From Hemicentrotus pulcherrimus (Eukaryota; Echinodermata; Echinoidea; Camarodonta; Strongylocentrotidae): a stretch of 64,000 bases of DNA. Location of the stretch: contig BEXV01001541.1 in assembly GCA_003118195.1 (NCBI GenBank), forward strand, positions 19,774 through 83,773, given 5' to 3'. How positions within the stretch are numbered: the first letter of the stretch is position 1; every line of letters starts with the position of its first letter. Of the stretch, positions 46,146-56,527 are shown one piece after another. The notes below the pieces were generated by a model that was not told the DNA's origin, made no database searches, and saw only the letters and a list, made by a program, of their open reading frames with translations. The position numbers and the translations under genes were made by a program.

Positions 46146-46355
46146 ATGAACTTTGTATTCCCTTGTCAGACTAGCATGTCCAACAGGGACACATGCAAGC
46201 AAGGAGAGTGGATTGCTGTACTATATGGGAGGAAGGCCTCTGTTGGGATAGTGGTGGACATTACTGCAAAAGACAAAGCCACTGTGCATTTCCTGAAGGG
46301 AAAAAAAATGCCAAAGAAAGATGTTCAGAACGTTGTGGATACATTTGTAACGTGA
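46146..46355 (+). pseudogene. Small beta-barrel-like element ORF, copy 1
   Basis: The frame begins MNFVFPCQTSMSNRDTCKQG and contains GEWIAVLYGRKASVGIVVDI and ATVHFLKGKK. The pattern (short strands, a WIAVLYG start, then V-H-F) resembles Tudor/SH3-like C-terminal domains of many transposon-associated proteins; this is inference. The frame stops at 46353 but the next frame continues VRHDIDRDEIVVEEQSTEVLD into the repeat ORF at 46.4 kb. A second copy is at 53115. Confidence 0.45.
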
Positions 46356-46409
46356 ATGTGCGACATGACATCGACAGGGATGAAATTGTTGTCGAAGAGC
46401 AGTCTACTG

Positions 46410-46700
46410 AGGTACTGGATCTATGGACACAACAGCTACATGTAGGTACAATGTCCATCGACGAGTGCCTGGCCATTCGAGTGGGGACAATGCAGTCCAA
46501 AGGCCAATACAAAGACAACTATGACATCCAAAAAAAAAACAACGCAGTACTGTATGACGAGCATGTAGAACCTTTCCCTGTCGGTGAGTGCACCCGGTGG
46601 TTTGTGACAAGCCTCAAACCACCGGGTGCACTCACCGACAGGGAAAGGTTCTACATGCTCGTCATACAGTACTGCGTTGTTTGGTCAGATGGATAAAATC
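46410..46700 (+). pseudogene. Repeat-family ORF, palindrome-bearing copy
   Basis: The frame reads VLDLWTQQLHVGTMSIDECL then AIRVGTMQSKGQYKDNYDIQ, as at 44 kb. It passes through the perfect palindrome at 46537-46682 without a stop and ends at 46694. The palindrome replaces part of the sequence seen in the 44-kb copies. Confidence 0.4.
46537..46682. repeat. Perfect palindrome: 67-bp arms, 12-nt loop
   Basis: The left arm 46537-46603 is the exact reverse complement of 46616-46682, separated by GTGACAAGCCTC. The right arm is in the orientation of the copies at 44.4 and 44.8 kb; the left arm is the inverted extra. Confidence 0.95.
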
Positions 46701-47300
46701 CACCTCTCTCCATCAAACCCCTGTCAAAATGCAGACTACAGCCTACAAAGATGGTTCAGATGGATCATGCGAGCCAATACGGATCAACAAGCCAAGGAAA
46801 TTTCGGGAATTAGCTATGCCGGAGGCTACCAGAGGCAGGCGAAAAAACTATAACGCCTGTCTCTCTTACTCCTGGCATGGAAGCCCACCGTTCCTATTCA
46901 TCTTCGCTCCCTTCTACCATTAGAATTGACCTTCCTCATCGTTTCTCTGGCGATGGTGGTGAGGATTTCCACCAATGGTGAAGACAGTTGGAAGTTGCTG
47001 TCAATGCAGGAGCTGGAGAAAGTGTAGCTCTAGTTCAACAGCTTTCATCCAGCCTGTAACGTTCAGCGTTTTTGCCGTGGCATTCCCTGCCCAATGAGAC
47101 AAAGAGTGATTTCACCCTTGTAAAAAGAAAATTGTCTGACATTTTCTTGAAGATGTAATTGCATTCAACTGTGGCACAGAGCACAGTCGCAACAGAATTT
47201 TTAATTCATTAAATCTTACAATGTATGATCACACCTTGTCATTGCTGCAAGAAAGGAGAAGATTAGATTAAATGCAGCAGAAATTAAGGCATCAGAGGTT
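46700..47300 (+). pseudogene. Second gag-like family, copy 2
   Basis: Matches 44960-45540 (CAAGGAAATTTCGGGAA, GGCATGGAAGCCCA, CTTGTAAAAAGAAAATTGTCTGACATTTTC split across frames). Same broken structure, with the W-TGA at the same point (46977-46982). Confidence 0.6.
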
Positions 47301-47572
47301 GAAAAGAGATAGAGGGAGGCAAATAGCGTTCATAATTCAAAGAGAGAGGAGGGGGTAGTTTATGAAGCTGGGGCTTTTTGATTGAATTATCTGTTTTAAT
47401 TAACTAATTAGTTGTGGTGTTTTGCTTTCAATTAATTATTTCTTGCTTATTTTGTATACATTGTTCTGTCTACTGGATTTTCCAATTTCCAATTGTCTAT
47501 TATGTTATTGTGTATGTAATTGATTATTCACTTTTAATCAAAATTAATTAGTTTTGTTTTTGTGAATATGTT

Positions 47573-48085
47573 AGTAGCATGGTGAAATTCACTGGGATTA
47601 AAGACGAGTGTGAACATGCCGAGAAGTGCTTGAACTTGAAAGTAGCTGATTTGAAAGAATTATGAGTCCTAGGGGATAGTTGATTGATGAATAAGTGGCT
47701 ATAAGGCTACATGTATGTGCATGTAGCTGGAGGGACAAGGGTAAACGAGTAGAGCGATAGATAGAGTGGGGTTAAGAATGATAAAAATACCCTGGACAAC
47801 AGATTTGTTTTTGATAGAAATCTAGTTGTGTATTTGTTAAAATGGTTAAAATGGTGAAAAGTAAGGTCGTTGTATTGGTAGTATTGGTAGTTACTTGACA
47901 CTCTAGAACCTGAGCCGTCACTGGTATCTCAAGAATATTCCAACGAGTGAATCTAGCATAACCACGCTGAATGGGATAAGGACTGCCCCTTCAGCTTACC
48001 AATCAAAAAGTAAAAGTAGTAAAAGAGATCTTTAGGGTTTTGGGCTAGAGGGTTTTGGGCTAGAAAGTTATGTCTAATGAAAGAA
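47573..48085 (+). repeat. Direct repeat of 26985-27480
   Basis: See the 27-kb copy. Here the GTTTTGGGCTAGA unit is duplicated (about 48035-48065). Confidence 0.8.
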
Positions 48086-48109
48086 GATTTTGCCCTGTCA
48101 ATCAAGAAG

Positions 48110-48735
48110 TAGACAGTGGTTGTGGATCAGGTGACAAAAAGTTTTGTAAGACCCAATATTACAATCCCTTCATTCCCTTAATAACACAACACCCTTTAAA
48201 ACAGTACTTTCTTAGTAGTGTACATGTAAATACATGCAAGATAAGCACATTCCATTAGAGTATGTCATTCCACTTTCTACTTAGAAATAACCTCTGACCA
48301 TGGCCATTTATGGGCATGAGGTCTTTATGTTTAATTCATGAGTATTAGTGTTTAATTCATGAGTGTTAATGTTTAATTCATAAACAATGACCATGGCCAA
48401 ATATGGTCTGAAAATGTTGCATGACAGACCATTGCTGGGACTCTCCCAAAAGGTATAAAAAGGGATGCTGGAGAAAAATCAGCTCTCTTACCAGATCCTC
48501 TCTACCTTTGAGAGAGGAGCTGCTAGTTATAAGTTAATCACAATACTTATTGTATTTAGGTATAGCCTAAATATCTGTTACTCCTTATTACGCACACTGT
48601 TTATCCTAATAAACGTATCTTTCATTCTCCTTTGTTTTATTTGACTGTGTGCGGATAAGTGACACTCGACAATACGCCATCAGGAGCAATTATCATCATT
48701 ATTATCATTGCTCAATACAGAGTGTTACCGTATTA
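48110..48735 (+). repeat. Repeat unit copy 3, 5'-truncated, LTR-like
   Basis: Begins within the ORF tail (AAGACCCAATATTACAATCCC), then runs through ATGGCCAAATATGGTCTGAAAATG, AGGTATAAAAAGGG, the AGCT hairpin and CCTAATAAACGTATC to CGCCATCAGGAGCAATTATC. The truncation point is joined to the 47.6-kb repeat. Confidence 0.75.
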
Positions 48736-48841
48736 TGGGATGGAAAAAGAAATTAAGGACATAAATAAGGAATTTGTTGGACCCAAGGGACGGGTTGCTA
48801 ATTTAGTATAAAAAGACCCAATCCTCCCTTCCCTTTATCAC

Positions 48842-49264
48842 TTGCAAATCCCCAAAGAGATACAACGGGATGTTTCAGATAATTTGGGACTGAGAAACTT
48901 TGTCTTGATAGACCGATCAGCAGTGAGGCAGAACATCAAGCACATTGTTATGAATTCTAAAACGAAGAACCTTGATCATCTAATAAAGTGGATGGCCGAT
49001 GACATCATAAAATATGGAGTGGTTACAGAGCATACAATAATCTATTGCAGTTCGCGCAAGATTGTCAGCGAATTGTACTCCACGTTCCTACACTACCTTC
49101 CCAAAACTTATCAGAAACATGTGAATATGTTCCATACAAACACTGAGAGAGACGTGCAGAAGACAATTGTCAACAGCTTTTCAGATGCAGAAGGGGAGAT
49201 AAGGTTGTTAATAGCAACAATTGCTTACAGCATGGGAGTTGACTGCACCCCATCCCCCACCTGA
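48842..49264 (+). pseudogene. RecQ-like helicase, C-terminal half
   Basis: The uninterrupted frame begins (without a clear start) QIPKEIQRDVSDNLGLRNFV. It contains RecQ motif IV-like TIIYCSSRK and motif V-like LLIATIAYSMGVDC, about 140 residues of the second RecA-like domain. After GVDC the sequence switches to the unrelated 45.7-kb repeat and stops at TGA. The arginine finger (motif VI) and zinc region are missing. It could be the other half of the helicase at 24915, or a second copy. Confidence 0.75.
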
Positions 49265-50151
49265 AACCCTTTGATATATTGTGATCTGTGGAATGTTATA
49301 TTGGAGTCAGGACTCAGGATCTTTCACCTTTTAACAAGAGAAGTCAGAATATCTGAGAAGATTATAGGTGAATGGAAATTTGTTGTACATCATTACCTCT
49401 GAATGACAAAATCCCACAAAGACATCTTTATTGGACTGTAAATAAAACTTGTATTTAGTTGCTTAATTTAAAGACTCCTCATCTTCACAATCCAATCTCA
49501 ACATGACAAGGGACCATGCAGCGACTGAACATTGACATACAAACGGCTGTGGAATTTAGAAATCCACAGATAAGATGAAACCTGGTCATTTCCACTTGTC
49601 TAAATATTCCAAGAATAGGATGTTTGTAGATAATGAGAATGCCCCTCATTTTATTGGTGTTTAGGTCCTTTCACATGGATGAGAAGTTAAGATTAAATCT
49701 GTTCACATAGAAAAGGTAAATGACCTATGGTAGACAAAGCCCCTATTCAATTAGTGTTACCAGAACTTAAGACTAAGATTTATTTACCCCAGGATTAGAA
49801 ACACAGAGAAAGGAAGTTGATGTTGACAATCTTTGATTATAAGCAAACATATAAATTGTCCCTCTGCCTCTGTGGATGTCAGTTTGGGCTGGTAGACAAA
49901 GCATTTTTCTTGGAAAAGGAGTTAAGTCAGCGCAGGAAGTAGTAGCAGGGACATACCCAACTGTCCAATGAGCCTTTGTCCTTTCTACTCCTTCCCCTTA
50001 TTTTTACTTTCGACCAATCAGAATGTTAGGATTGTCAGGACGACTGTTTGAGTGTCCATCAAGTGTTATGCCCGCCCAGTCACCTACTGTAATTATAATG
50101 AAATAGTGAAGTTTAGTGTAAGAATATTTTGTAGGAGGAGATCTCGGAATC
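49265..50151. other. Repeat remnants, no ORF
   Basis: 49265-49420 matches 45.76-45.90 kb. 49560-49630 resembles 38.40-38.47 kb (ACCTGGTCATTTCCACTTGT against ACCTGGTCATTTTCCACTGA). The rest is unassigned. Confidence 0.6.
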
Positions 50152-50622
50152 NNNNNNNNNNNNNNNNNNNNNNNNNNNNNNNNNNNNNNNNNNNNNNNNN
50201 NNNNNNNNNNNNNNNNNNNNNNNNNNNNNNNNNNNNNNNNNNNNNNNNNNNNNNNNNNNNNNNNNNNNNNNNNNNNNNNNNNNNNNNNNNNNNNNNNNNN
50301 NNNNNNNNNNNNNNNNNNNNNNNNNNNNNNNNNNNNNNNNNNNNNNNNNNNNNNNNNNNNNNNNNNNNNNNNNNNNNNNNNNNNNNNNNNNNNNNNNNNN
50401 NNNNNNNNNNNNNNNNNNNNNNNNNNNNNNNNNNNNNNNNNNNNNNNNNNNNNNNNNNNNNNNNNNNNNNNNNNNNNNNNNNNNNNNNNNNNNNNNNNNN
50501 NNNNNNNNNNNNNNNNNNNNNNNNNNNNNNNNNNNNNNNNNNNNNNNNNNNNNNNNNNNNNNNNNNNNNNNNNNNNNNNNNNNNNNNNNNNNNNNNNNNN
50601 NNNNNNNNNNNNNNNNNNNNNN
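50152..50622. other. Assembly gap (471 N)
   Basis: A run of N. The ORFs spanning it are not real. Confidence 0.99.
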
Positions 50623-50720
50623 TTCCCGTCCAGCTTCGTTCCCGTCAAGTTCCAGTCCCTCCAAGTCTCGTCCAAGTTCGTCCCAGTCGCATCCCGTTTC
50701 AAGTCAAGTCCTCGATCGAA
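50623..50720. repeat. Short tandem repeat TCCCGTC(C)AAGTTCCAG-like
   Basis: Imperfect units of about 15 bp (TTCCCGTCCAGCTTCG, TTCCCGTCAAGTTCCAGTCC, CAAGTCTCGTCCAAGTTCG). Related sequence occurs at 38670-38725. The array probably continues into the gap and caused it. Confidence 0.7.
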
Positions 50721-51089
50721 GTATCAGCGAGCTAAGTGGCCATAATTACTAACATCATCTCCCTTAACCTATCCCCTCCCTTCCCCATTAGACTGTAATT
50801 AATTAAGAAATAAGTCGCCCTTTAACTGTTACATGTAAGGATACTTTGCAATTATATTTATTGCAACATTTATATATAAGTTTTATTATTGCTATCATTT
50901 TGATTTGATAGATGAGATTTGCCATTCATATTAATTAAATAATTACCAAGTGACATCGTAATTCCAATCGTGTCCAAGCACTTTATTTCTGGATTTGTCT
51001 CCTTGTATTTTGTATTTTCATAATATAATTGCATACACTGATACAGTGGTCTATTTGAGACTAACCCCACCCCCGAGTGAAAGTCATAT

Positions 51090-51308
51090 AGCTAGTGGAC
51101 CATTACAAAAACCTGATTTCACTCGGAGCTCGATTCTATTATTTCATTGTAATAGAAGACGGCGTGGCGTGGACGTTAGACGGAACTCACGACTTTCGCG
51201 TTATCAGCACGAATGTTCTAGTAGGATTTTGGTTTTAAATATTTCAAAAAGCTGTAACGCTCCCAAATTATTTTTTTGTTAAAGACAGGTTTGATGCCAA
51301 GTCCCTGT
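51090..51308 (+). repeat. LTR-end-like repeat (partner 30695-30935)
   Basis: Same order of strings as at 30.7 kb, ending in CAGGTTTGATGCCAAGTCCCTGT. The small ORF follows about 85 bp later. Confidence 0.7.
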
Positions 51309-51393
51309 CAGTAAAAAGTGATTGTATATGTAGTGTTTTAGTTTTGTAGAGAGTTGATGAATTTCACAATTTTGCCTTGTTTGTAGAGTAGCC

Positions 51394-51597
51394 ATGAGCA
51401 TAATGAGTAGCATTTTTCTCTTTATGTTGGTTTCTGTGAATCTGTTTGGCATGCCTTTGGTTGATAAATTGTGTTGTCCGCTGAGTGAGTGTGGAGGAGA
51501 AAACGACAATGAAAAAGACGACATAATAGTTGACAGGTGTACTTTGAAGAATTTAAAACGTTCTGTATTTCCAAGCAGAGCCAAAATTAAGATTTGA
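51394..51597 (+). CDS. 67-residue ORF with N-terminal hydrophobic signal-like segment
   Basis: ATG at 51394 starts MSIMSSIFLFMLVSVNLFG, a hydrophobic segment like a signal peptide. A Cys pair (LCCPLSEC), an acidic stretch and a basic tail ending RAKIKI follow, and the TGA is at 51595. A diverged copy at about 40891 keeps the hydrophobic start. It lies just after an LTR-like end, so it may be an element-encoded leader or accessory ORF. No family was recognised. Confidence 0.35.
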   Translation: MSIMSSIFLFMLVSVNLFGMPLVDKLCCPLSECGGENDNEKDDIIVDRCTLKNLKRSVFPSRAKIKI

Positions 51598-51599
51598 AA

Positions 51600-53100
51600 T
51601 GTCCCCATTCGGCTAGATTATAACCAGCACTGACCTATCCTTTTTGTTTGCTTTTGATTTGTTTAAGGTAATTTAAGTGTGATGTAGTAACATTATGGCT
51701 ATTTCAAAAGTTTAAAGTACAATGATATATTTTCTTTCCTGTAAGTAACGTGTAAGTTTTTTTTAACCACCAGTATACATTCATCATAGAATTGTCAGAG
51801 ATCAGGGATTTTTAATTGTGTCAGGGAGAAGGAATAACTGTTAAAAGTTGGGTAAATTAATTTTCGAGGAGTTCAGGAGGACACTCACTCTGACTTATTT
51901 ATATTTTAGGTTGGTAGGAATAAGTATTTTTGGTGAACACATGATAGTTTGCTATTACCCAACTAAAGATTTGGGGTCTTGTTGTGATTGAGGTAATAGT
52001 AGGTAACGAGACAGAAAGTATGATAAGGCTTAGAAAAGTGGACCTAATAAAGATGTGCGAGAAGATTTTCATTAAATTAGATGTAGCATTTAAGTTCCAG
52101 TTAGGGTGGAGTTCAAAGAACTGCCATGTATTCCCCTTATCAATAGCTCATTGCTGGCTTAGTTTCTTTCTGTTCCGAAATAAGTCGTAAATAGGCATGA
52201 TGCCGATAAGGTAAGAGTAGACTGTTTTAAAGTAGTTTAGTATTGGAGATCATCATGTTGCGGTTAGTCTAAAAGAAAGATAACTTTGGGCATGGATGAG
52301 TTTTTTTTTGTTTCGTTAGTATTTTCTTTGGGAAAATATTGAGATGCTGCCTTTGTCGGAGCATCTGATCGTATTTATTTTTTTATGTGTAGTTGAAAGT
52401 CTGATCGGATGTTTTAAAATGGTCCACCTTTGCTTTGCTTTGCCTATGCTGAAATCTCTAGCCTGCAAGTTGCTGGTATCACAAATCAAATTCAATGGGA
52501 TAGGTTTATAAAATATTTCTTTTTTTTTTCTTTCTAGGAACTATTTCTTTTGAGAGTAAAACTAAAAGTATTTTTGTTTCAAAGAAAATTGTTAGATAAG
52601 AATTTTGGTAGAAATTGTTGGATAAAAAAACCTTTTGATAGAGAATAGATTTAGTTTGCCATTTTGTTACTTCAGCATAAACGACTGATCAATGACAGAA
52701 AATGTTCGGAATTAGATTTTGTTTTTGTTTATTTGTTTAAAAGTTGGAAATAACTAACTCAGGCCCTATTATAAATAGCGATGATTGTGAAGAAATTGCA
52801 AGGACTGTCCAGTAGAAAAATAATAAGGTACATGACGTGATCCCGAGGTTACGTATTACATAGAGAATTTATTATTATGCGCTTTATAAAAATTACTTCA
52901 TTATTATTATTATTATTATATAGCAACTGAAACTAGTGCGGTGATAACGGCTGAAACTGAAAAACAACATCAAACACAACATGTTGGAAAAACTCAACCA
53001 ATGACAACGATATCGGAAAGTAATAACTACGAGTACGACAACAACAATCATTCTATCAAAAAGAGCTGTTAATTTTTCTATATATTAACAGCTTTTTCGT
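51600..53100. other. AT-rich DNA, no gene seen
   Basis: Only short ORFs. A (TTA)n microsatellite is at about 52900-52920. Confidence 0.6.
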
Positions 53101-53114
53101 TTAGCGATTACTGT

Positions 53115-53381
53115 ATGAATTTTGTGTTCCCTTGTCAGACAAGCGCATCCAACAGGGACACATTCAAGCAAGGAGAGTGGATTGCTGTACTATATGGGAG
53201 GAAGGCCACAGTTGGGAGAGTGGTGGCAATTACTTCCAAAGACAAAGCCACTGTGCATTTCCTGAAGGGAAAAAAACTGGCAAAGAAAGATATCCAGACT
53301 GTTGTAGATACATTTTGCACTTGTAAAGTGGATGTGCGACATGACATCGACAGGGATGAAAAGATATCCAGACTGTTGTAG
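53115..53381 (+). pseudogene. Small beta-barrel-like element ORF, copy 2
   Basis: The frame begins MNFVFPCQTSASNRDTFKQG and contains GEWIAVLYGRKATVGRVVAI. It continues further than copy 1 in one frame (VVDTFCTCKVDVRHDIDRDE) and then enters the 74-bp tandem array built from its own 3' end, where it stops. It is unrecognised beyond a Tudor/SH3-like pattern. Confidence 0.45.
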
Positions 53382-53755
53382 ATACATTTTGCACTTGTAA
53401 AGTGGATGTGCGACATGACATTGACAGGGATGAAAAGATATCCAGACTGTTGCGGATACATTTTGCACTTGTAAAGTGGATGTGCGACATGACATCGACA
53501 GGGATGAAAAGGTATCCAGATTGTTGCGGATACATTTTGCACTTGTAAAGTGGATGTGCGACATGACATCGACAGGGATGAAAATATATCCAGACTGTAA
53601 GTGGATGTGCGACATGACATCGACAGGGATGAAAAGGTATCCAGATTGTTGCGGATACATTTTGCACTTGTAAAGTGGATGTGCGACATGACATCGACAG
53701 GGATGAAAATATATCCAGACTGTAAGTGGATGTGCGACATGACATCGATGAAATT
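53290..53755 (+). repeat. Tandem array, 74-bp unit with 51-bp deleted variant
   Basis: GATGTGCGAC recurs at 53331, 53405, 53479, 53553, 53604, 53678 and 53729, giving spacings of 74, 74, 74, 51, 74 and 51 bp. The short units lack 23 bp including TTGCGGATACATTTTGCACT. The last 74+51 pair repeats the preceding one, a 125-bp higher-order unit. Since 74 is not a multiple of three, each unit shifts the frame, and all three minus frames stay open. Confidence 0.95.
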
Positions 53756-53823
53756 GTTGTCACAGAGCAGTATATTGTGACTTTTTTTTTTCTTTTGACA
53801 ATTAAACCGAATAATTATCCATT

Positions 53824-54141
53824 ATGCCTGCTGTCATGAAAGTTTGTGTTTGTGAACCAATTGAATTGAGAACGAGGAGTGGTGGAGAATCATTTATCCA
53901 TGGCATAGTCTTAGAGTCTGGTGCATCAGATCTCATGCACGTTTATTGCAATAACGTGCATTCAGATGTTGCTAGAGACCTTCTTGCATTAGAGCTACGT
54001 GTGAAGGTTAAATTTGCGAAGGCACTGGTGCGCACTGGGAGCATTGCTGGACCTCCAAAACGACATTTCCTAAAGCAAAGAAAAACATTACATGTTCATA
54101 TTTCAGAAGAATTTGAAACAGCTGTTGATCACTATCTGTGA
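53824..54141 (+). CDS. 105-residue ORF, possible OB-like fold, unrecognised
   Basis: ATG at 53824 begins MPAVMKVCVCEPIELRTRSG. The frame is open to TGA at 54139 and shows alternating hydrophobic strands (FIHGIVLES, LMHVYCNN, LRVKVKFAKAL). The pattern could fit an OB-like or other small beta fold; this is a guess. It follows the tandem array and poly-T tract and lies inside the transposon-rich zone, so it may be an element ORF. The next ORF lies about 110 bp downstream in a different frame. Confidence 0.45.
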   Translation: MPAVMKVCVCEPIELRTRSGGESFIHGIVLESGASDLMHVYCNNVHSDVARDLLALELRVKVKFAKALVRTGSIAGPPKRHFLKQRKTLHVHISEEFETAVDHYL

Positions 54142-54483
54142 GCTCGTTTCATCCATTTCACCCCATTTCTTCATCAACGATTCATCCAACTAGTCCTGGA
54201 CCCGACCAATAAGCCTGATTCTTCTGACGAGGATCCTGTAGGACAATCCCTTTTGGCTCCTGAAACAAACCCTCATGAACTTGGAACTGCTTTCAGCAAC
54301 ATGGCAGATAACTCTGGCTTGCCGTTCACAGTTGCCCCAGTGAACTTCCAACCGGCTCCATTCCAAACAAACATACCAACAACAATGTTCATGCCCATGT
54401 ATATACTGGACACTTCCCACTTCCCTAGGCCACAGCATTTACAGTCCTGTTTAGATTATGTCAGTGATAAAGAATGCATTTAG
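54142..54483 (+). CDS. Pro/Asn-rich ORF, unrecognised
   Basis: After the TGA of the preceding ORF, the same frame continues open to the ATT/TAG at 54481-54483, reading ETNPHELGTAFSNMADNSGL then LPFTVAPVNFQPAPFQTNIP. A readthrough or a frameshifted single protein with the upstream ORF is possible. No function is assigned. Confidence 0.35.
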   Translation, partial: ARFIHFTPFLHQRFIQLVLDPTNKPDSSDEDPVGQSLLAPETNPHELGTAFSNMADNSGLPFTVAPVNFQPAPFQTNIPTTMFMPMYILDTSHFPRPQHLQSCLDYVSDKECI

Positions 54484-55490
54484 GGAAACTCAGAGCGAAA
54501 TTAAATCGTAGAGTTACCAAGGATGTAATGCCAGAAACTCTGAGTGAATATTCACTGTAGTGGTTATGTTATTTTATGTTATGTTATGTTACACTATGTT
54601 AAGTTATGTAAGTGTAAGGAAAGGGAAGGGTATGGCCACTGTTGGAAATGTGGTCATTCCTTGTAGCCAAGGGTTAATAGAGCGAATGCATTATTGGTTA
54701 TTACCCTCCAGTGTCTTTTGTTTATGGTGAATCATATTAAATTGTGCATGGATCTTACGGATCGGAAGTTATACTCCAGCAGGAATGCGCACCTGCTGGC
54801 AGTGTAGTTTCTCAAATAAGCCATTGAGAGGCATACCATAGGCTCTTGCCTAACACAAAATTTATGCAATTCACATAGGATATGTGTAACATATCATCGT
54901 CTAAGGGTGGCTTCAGCAACACTCTTTGCTATTCTTGGCTAGAAATGGATCGGTTATATCAGTTTGACTTTGACTTTGTTTTGTCTTTTCATGCGCTTGA
55001 TCAATCCATTGTATATACATCATGTGTTTAAGGTTGTTTTAGAGTATATTAGAGAGATTGGTATCTCAGAGATGAGAGTTTGTTGCTTGTTACATTTCAC
55101 ATTATTGTTGTATAGTTTAATTAAAAATCTTGATGATCAGTTAGTTATCATCAAGATTACCCAATATAATTCCAAACTATTTCGGCTCACCCATGCAGAT
55201 CCAAGAGAGGAGGAGACGGCCTGCGCGACTTAATGTCGAGCTATCCGCGCTGCGCCTAGCCAGCTAGCTATAAATACGTACGTACTGTATATCATTTCTT
55301 CGAGCGAATCAAGAAAGTCTGTTCGAGCTAAAATTGCTGAAGTTCCAGAGAATATATCTCGGCAACTAAATCAAAGTCTCTCCTCTTTGTCGACTTCATT
55401 GGGTCTAACCCATGTAGCTTCAAGAAGAGTGTTTGGGGCAGCCGGAGCGGCGATATCGTACAGCACTAGTACTCCCCATCTTTTCATTAG
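54484..55490. other. No gene seen
   Basis: Contains short TTATGTTA tandem units (about 54555-54610). 55300-55500 has a short region with coding-like composition but no supported ORF. Confidence 0.5.
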
Positions 55491-55925
55491 AGATGACAGA
55501 ATCTATTGAAATAAGAACTGTGTGAACTGACCCAGAACTCCACTTTGCCTTTAAAATCGTTTACAAATAACTAGAAGTGTGTCATATATTTTGAGCTTTC
55601 AAGATTTGACCATGCACCAAATAAGAAGGTAGATACATGTACTAATAAAGGCCTCACATTCTTTTACAAAGACTTGCATGTCATAAGGAATCTCAGAATT
55701 TTATTTTAAACCTATATGAAAGATGACAGAGTCTATTGAAATTACCGGTAGAACTTTTGAACTGACCCTGAACTCCACTTTGCCTTTAAAATCGTTTACA
55801 AATAACTCTTTAAGTGTGTCATATATTTTGTGCTTTCAAGATTTGACCATGCATTAAAGTAAGGAGGTAGGAGGCATCACATTCTTTTACAAAGACTTGC
55901 ATGTTATAAGGAATCTGAGACATTT
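55491..55925. repeat. Tandem duplication, 230-bp unit
   Basis: AGATGACAGA starts at 55491 and 55721. Shared strings include AACTCCACTTTGCCTTTAAAATCG, GTGTGTCATATATTTTG and ACATTCTTTTACAAAGACTTGC. The second copy lacks part of the TACATGTACTAATAAAGGCC segment. Confidence 0.9.
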
Positions 55926-56527
55926 TTTTGAAGCCTGTATGAATCAAATTTGGTCGGCTTAATTCAGTGAGGCAACAATGTGGTGCATATTGCTTATCAC
56001 AAATCTATATGCAGCATATTGTTAATTTTACCAAAACAGTGTTAGTTTAACGAGTATGGGTGACTCTGAGAGAATCTAGAAACTATCTAGCCCTCTTTAG
56101 ACAAGTCAGTGATTTTTTACAATTTTAAGAATGGTCATGAATGATTTTTTTTTAAGAAGAAAAATAAAAAAAAGATAATAAAAAAAATATAACATTTGGC
56201 ATAAAATGTCAACATAATAAAGATACCCATTAGTCACAATGCAGCATTATACACTCCCCTTCTTAGGAACAATTTGCAACCAAAAGAAAAAAAAATGTTA
56301 ATGATGGCATACAATAAATTTGGCATGAAATGTCACTCACAATAAAGGTACCCGTTTCTACTAAAAAAGGTCAGTCTCAATACAGCATGCTATGCTCACA
56401 CGGTATGCAGATCAAGGAAAAAACAGGTTTGCATAATAGTATACAATTTGACTTTTTAACATTTTACCCTTTCTTGTTTTCAGCAGGAAATAAAGCAGGT
56501 TGATGCTCAAACATCATTCCTTGGGTG

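Noticed and set aside
50623..50720. A CRISPR-like array
   Set aside because: The units are imperfect 15-bp tandem copies without spacers in a eukaryotic genome.
50004..50735. ORFs of 183-232 codons on both strands
   Set aside because: They span the second N gap.
53135..53763. Three minus-strand ORFs of 156-201 codons
   Set aside because: They are the same tandem array read in three frames; no ORF can be preferred.
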